The translations under genes and the position numbers were made by a program. The notes beneath the pieces were generated by a model, which was not told where the DNA came from, made no database searches, and saw nothing but the letters and a program-made list of their open reading frames with translations. Shown piece after piece: positions 22,717 through 23,978 of a stretch of 23,978 bases of DNA. The DNA comes from a virus. The stretch is from IMG/VR virus record IMGVR_UViG_3300033182_000158, positions 1 to 23,978 of that record. One strand, 5' to 3'. How positions within the stretch are numbered: position 1 is the first letter of the stretch; each line of letters begins with the position of its first letter.

Positions 22717-22790
22717 TGGCTGGGGAACGTGGACTCGAACCACGATTGACGGAGTCAAAGTCCGCTATCCTACCATTAGATGATTCCCCA
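22717..22790 (-). tRNA. tRNA-Gln (TTG)
   Basis: Acceptor TGGGGAA/TTCCCCA, discriminator G, encoded CCA. Anticodon stem GCGGA/TCCGT, loop CTTTGAC, anticodon TTG. T-arm CGTGG-TTCGAGT-CCACG. Confidence 0.94.
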
Positions 22791-22798
22791 ATAATTTT

Positions 22799-22871
22799 TG
22801 GGCCCTGTGCGATTCGAACGCACGACCAAAAGATTAAAAGTCTTCTGCTCTACCAGCTGAGCTAAGGGCCC
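22799..22871 (-). tRNA. tRNA-Lys (TTT), no encoded CCA
   Basis: Acceptor GGGCCCT/AGGGCCC is perfect, discriminator A, followed by AAAA instead of CCA, so the end must be added by a nucleotidyltransferase. Anticodon loop CTTTTAA gives TTT. Confidence 0.94.
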
Positions 22872-22884
22872 TTAACAGTCTTAT

Positions 22885-22912
22885 ATTATACGTCTTATAA
22901 AATGAAAGTCAA
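22885..22912 (-). promoter_or_regulatory. Sigma-70 promoter before tRNA-Lys
   Basis: TTGACT at 22912-22907, 16-nt spacer, TATAAT at 22890-22885. The expected start lies a few nt before the tRNA-Lys 5' end. It would drive tRNA-Lys, tRNA-Gln and read into the attenuator. Confidence 0.7.
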
Positions 22913-22924
22913 GTGTTTTTGGTA

Positions 22925-23000
22925 TGGCGGAGAGTGAGGGATTCGAACCTCCGTCTTCCGGGTTATGAGCCCGGTAGTCTGACCACTGACGTACCCCGCG
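22925..23000 (-). tRNA. Met-type tRNA (CAT), degenerate and partly initiator-like
   Basis: Anticodon stem CCGGG/CCCGG with loop CTCATAA gives CAT; encoded CCA. The 5' end CGCGGGG and the GGG/CCC anticodon stem are as in bacterial initiator tRNA. The 3' acceptor strand ACTCTCC does not match it: positions 1, 3 and 7 mismatch. The T-stem has an A-C mismatch and the D-stem a C-U mismatch. It may be a chimera or a decayed gene. Confidence 0.6.
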
Positions 23001-23002
23001 AT

Positions 23003-23147
23003 AAAAAAATTTAGTAGTAGCATGGTTTGCTATTCTCTTGCCGATCGATGTGTGCAAGTCTATGACTGCACGTTACTAGTATCACGATCCTTAAGCCTCG
23101 AACAAGGTTTGGCTTGCGGGCCTCACGAGCCACGCTACTACTAAAAA
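23003..23147 (-). ncRNA. Structured RNA of unknown class within the tRNA array
   Basis: A 16-bp stem (23145-23130 with 23025-23010; one G-U) closes a domain of about 145 nt that ends in seven U residues (23009-23003). Inside are a hairpin at 23071-23052 (GTGCAGTC / GACTTGCAC, one bulged base, AUA loop), an outer helix GATCG/CGATC (23089-23085 with 23047-23043) and smaller possible hairpins. It starts right after the CCA of tRNA-Glu and ends just before the Met-type tRNA, so tRNA processing would release it. No long ORF fills it. T4 encodes two stable RNAs (C and D) of similar size in its tRNA cluster; any relation is only by analogy. Confidence 0.7.
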
Positions 23148-23223
23148 TGGTACACCCTAGGGGATTCGAACCCCTGTAACATCCGTGAAAGGGATGTATC
23201 CTAGGCCTCTAGATGAAGGGTGC
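23148..23223 (-). tRNA. tRNA-Glu (TTC)
   Basis: Acceptor GCACCCT/AGGGTGT with a terminal G-U, discriminator A, encoded CCA. Anticodon stem CATCC/GGATG, loop CTTTCAC, anticodon TTC. T-arm AGGGG-TTCGAAT-CCCCT. Confidence 0.94.
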
Positions 23224-23230
23224 TTAAACT

Positions 23231-23307
23231 TGGTCGGGCATGAGAGATTCGAACTCCCGACCCACTGGTCCCAAACCAGTTGCGCTACCAGACTGCGCTA
23301 ATGCCCG
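23231..23307 (-). tRNA. tRNA-Pro (TGG)
   Basis: Acceptor CGGGCAT/ATGCCCG, discriminator A, encoded CCA. Anticodon stem ACTGG/CCAGT, loop TTTGGGA, anticodon TGG. Confidence 0.94.
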
Positions 23308-23320
23308 TATTCTTTACTTA

Positions 23321-23755
23321 TTAAAAATTGTCATTAAACTGCGGTCTTTTTGAACTAAGTTTTGCAATCACTTTATATTGTTCCCACGCTGCTTTTACGG
23401 CAGGCTTATCACCAAGTTCGTTCTCAGGAACAAACGTTTCTAACCAGTAGTATGGCATGCGTCCAGGATGGGCGCCAAACTTTCGTGGCTGATGAATCTT
23501 GCCTGCATTATAAAGACTAATACATGCATTTCGATATACAGTATTTGCCTCTTCATCGCTCATATCGGGTTCAGCGTCTTCCCACTCTGGATTACTCAAA
23601 CCACCATACCGATAACCTTCCCAAATCCGTTTCCACTGTTCATCGTTAGTCGGATCAAAGTCAGTACGAGCAACGATAACAATAACATCTTGCTCAAGTA
23701 CTTTACCTTCTACAATATCTCGCAAACAGCGACTGAAACTTAGTCCAATTTTCAT
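23321..23755 (-). CDS. Hypothetical protein, 144 aa
   Basis: The product starts MKIGLSFSRCLRDIVEGKVL, followed by a hydrophobic strand VIVIVARTDFDP and an acidic, Trp-rich body (EQWKRIWEGYRYGG, then NPEWEDAEPDMSDEEAN). It resembles small conserved hypothetical proteins found in many tailed phages, but I know no function for it. AGAGGAA precedes the ATG. It is the first gene after a perfect host-type promoter and probably begins the transcript carrying tRNA-Pro and tRNA-Glu, so it is likely expressed early. Confidence 0.8.
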   Translation of the reverse strand: MKIGLSFSRCLRDIVEGKVLEQDVIVIVARTDFDPTNDEQWKRIWEGYRYGGLSNPEWEDAEPDMSDEEANTVYRNACISLYNAGKIHQPRKFGAHPGRMPYYWLETFVPENELGDKPAVKAAWEQYKVIAKLSSKRPQFNDNF

Positions 23756-23780
23756 AATGTTCCTCTGTTACTGTGTCTTT

Positions 23781-23809
23781 ATTATAAACTTGTTAATAGT
23801 TTATGTCAA
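23781..23809 (-). promoter_or_regulatory. Perfect sigma-70 promoter before the 144-aa gene and tRNA array
   Basis: TTGACA at 23809-23804, 17-nt spacer, TATAAT at 23786-23781: exact consensus. The expected start is about 20 nt before the ATG at 23755. It sits just after the second tRNA-Cys. Confidence 0.85.
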
Positions 23810-23816
23810 CCTAGTT

Positions 23817-23894
23817 TGGAGTGGCGAGTCGGATTCGAACCGACGGCTTTAGAGTTTTGCAGACTCTTCCCTTGGGCCTCTCAGGCATCGCCAC
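23817..23894 (-). tRNA. tRNA-Cys (GCA), copy 2
   Basis: Identical to copy 1 at 77 of 78 positions; the change turns a D-stem C-G pair into U-G. Acceptor, anticodon GCA, T-arm and CCA are intact. Confidence 0.93.
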
Positions 23895-23900
23895 AATGTT

Positions 23901-23975
23901 TGGCACAGGGACACAGATTTGAACTGCGCCTTTTGGTTTTGGAGACCAACGTGCTGCCGCTAACACTATCCCTGC
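23901..23975 (-). tRNA. tRNA-Gly (TCC), copy 2
   Basis: Acceptor GCAGGGA/TCCCTGT with terminal G-U, discriminator G, encoded CCA. Loop CTCCAAA gives TCC. T-arm CGCAG-TTCAAAT-CTGTG has one G-U. It is clearly related to copy 1 but differs at many stem positions with pairing kept. Confidence 0.9.
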
Positions 23976-23978
23976 TCA

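Noticed and set aside
22230-22865. Plus-strand ORFs of 122 and 66 codons across the tRNA array
   Set aside because: They run antisense through several well-formed tRNAs and only exist because tRNA sequence has few stops; typical spurious ORFs.
23100-23145. Hammerhead-ribozyme-like stretch (CTCGTGA, hairpin, CAAAC) in the structured RNA
   Set aside because: Essential core bases of the hammerhead (CUGANGA and GAAA) are changed, so self-cleavage is not supported.
1-23978. CRISPR arrays, insertion sequences, integrase or attachment sites
   Set aside because: No evenly spaced direct repeats, transposase-like frames or integrase motifs are seen; the tRNAs are intact array members rather than att targets.

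Overview
The window looks like part of the genome of a marine, T4-like myovirus (pelagiphage or cyanophage type). The sequence is AT-rich and tightly packed, with genes that overlap or touch. It carries T4-type late promoter boxes (TATAAATA, GATAAATA, CTAAATA), giant tail-fibre-like virion proteins, an ATP-dependent DNA ligase, a UV-damage endonuclease and a dense tRNA array. Nearly everything lies on the minus strand; only two small genes (10108-10395 and 10889-11266) are on the plus strand. The phage identity is inferred from gene content and signals, since no database search was possible.

Layout. 1-10021: the truncated end of one tail-fibre-like protein and a complete 3043-residue structural protein, head to tail with a 1-nt gap. 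10108-11266: small genes, namely a CxxC zinc-ribbon-like protein, a 24-residue basic peptide translationally coupled to a 54-residue membrane protein, a 60-residue protein, and a membrane-anchored EF-hand/coiled-coil protein read from a symmetric divergent late promoter. 11253-14950: an operon of QueD-like pterin synthase, glycosyltransferase, phosphomannomutase-like HAD protein, UvdE and two small proteins. 15044-17094: an unknown GNGES-motif protein, a two-TM protein and a 362-residue structural protein. 17125-19783: a basic 422-residue protein, a protein with an HExxH motif and two small genes. 19902-21927: DNA ligase, a small protein and a calcineurin-like phosphoesterase. 21985-23975: thirteen tRNA-like genes (Phe, His, Arg, Cys, Gly, Tyr, Gln, Lys, Met-like, Glu, Pro, a second Cys and a second Gly), a structured non-tRNA RNA, two micro-ORFs and one 144-residue protein.

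Regulation is unusually legible. Six minus-strand host-type promoters match or nearly match TTGACA-N16/17-TATAAT. Late boxes lie before virion and small genes. At two of them the box is inside a hairpin that would hide the Shine-Dalgarno (SD) sequence in read-through RNA but not in RNA started at the late promoter, as known for some T4 late genes.

The most striking element is at 22557-22713. There a late promoter is followed by a 22-codon leader ORF whose last codons and stop lie in one arm of an antiterminator. That antiterminator competes with a strong intrinsic terminator placed before the Tyr-Gly-Cys-Arg-His-Phe tRNA block. This reads as a classical translation-coupled attenuator for a phage tRNA operon. 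The second most interesting element is a roughly 145-nt structured RNA closed by a 16-bp stem at 23003-23147, wedged between two tRNAs in the way T4 RNAs C and D sit in the T4 tRNA cluster.
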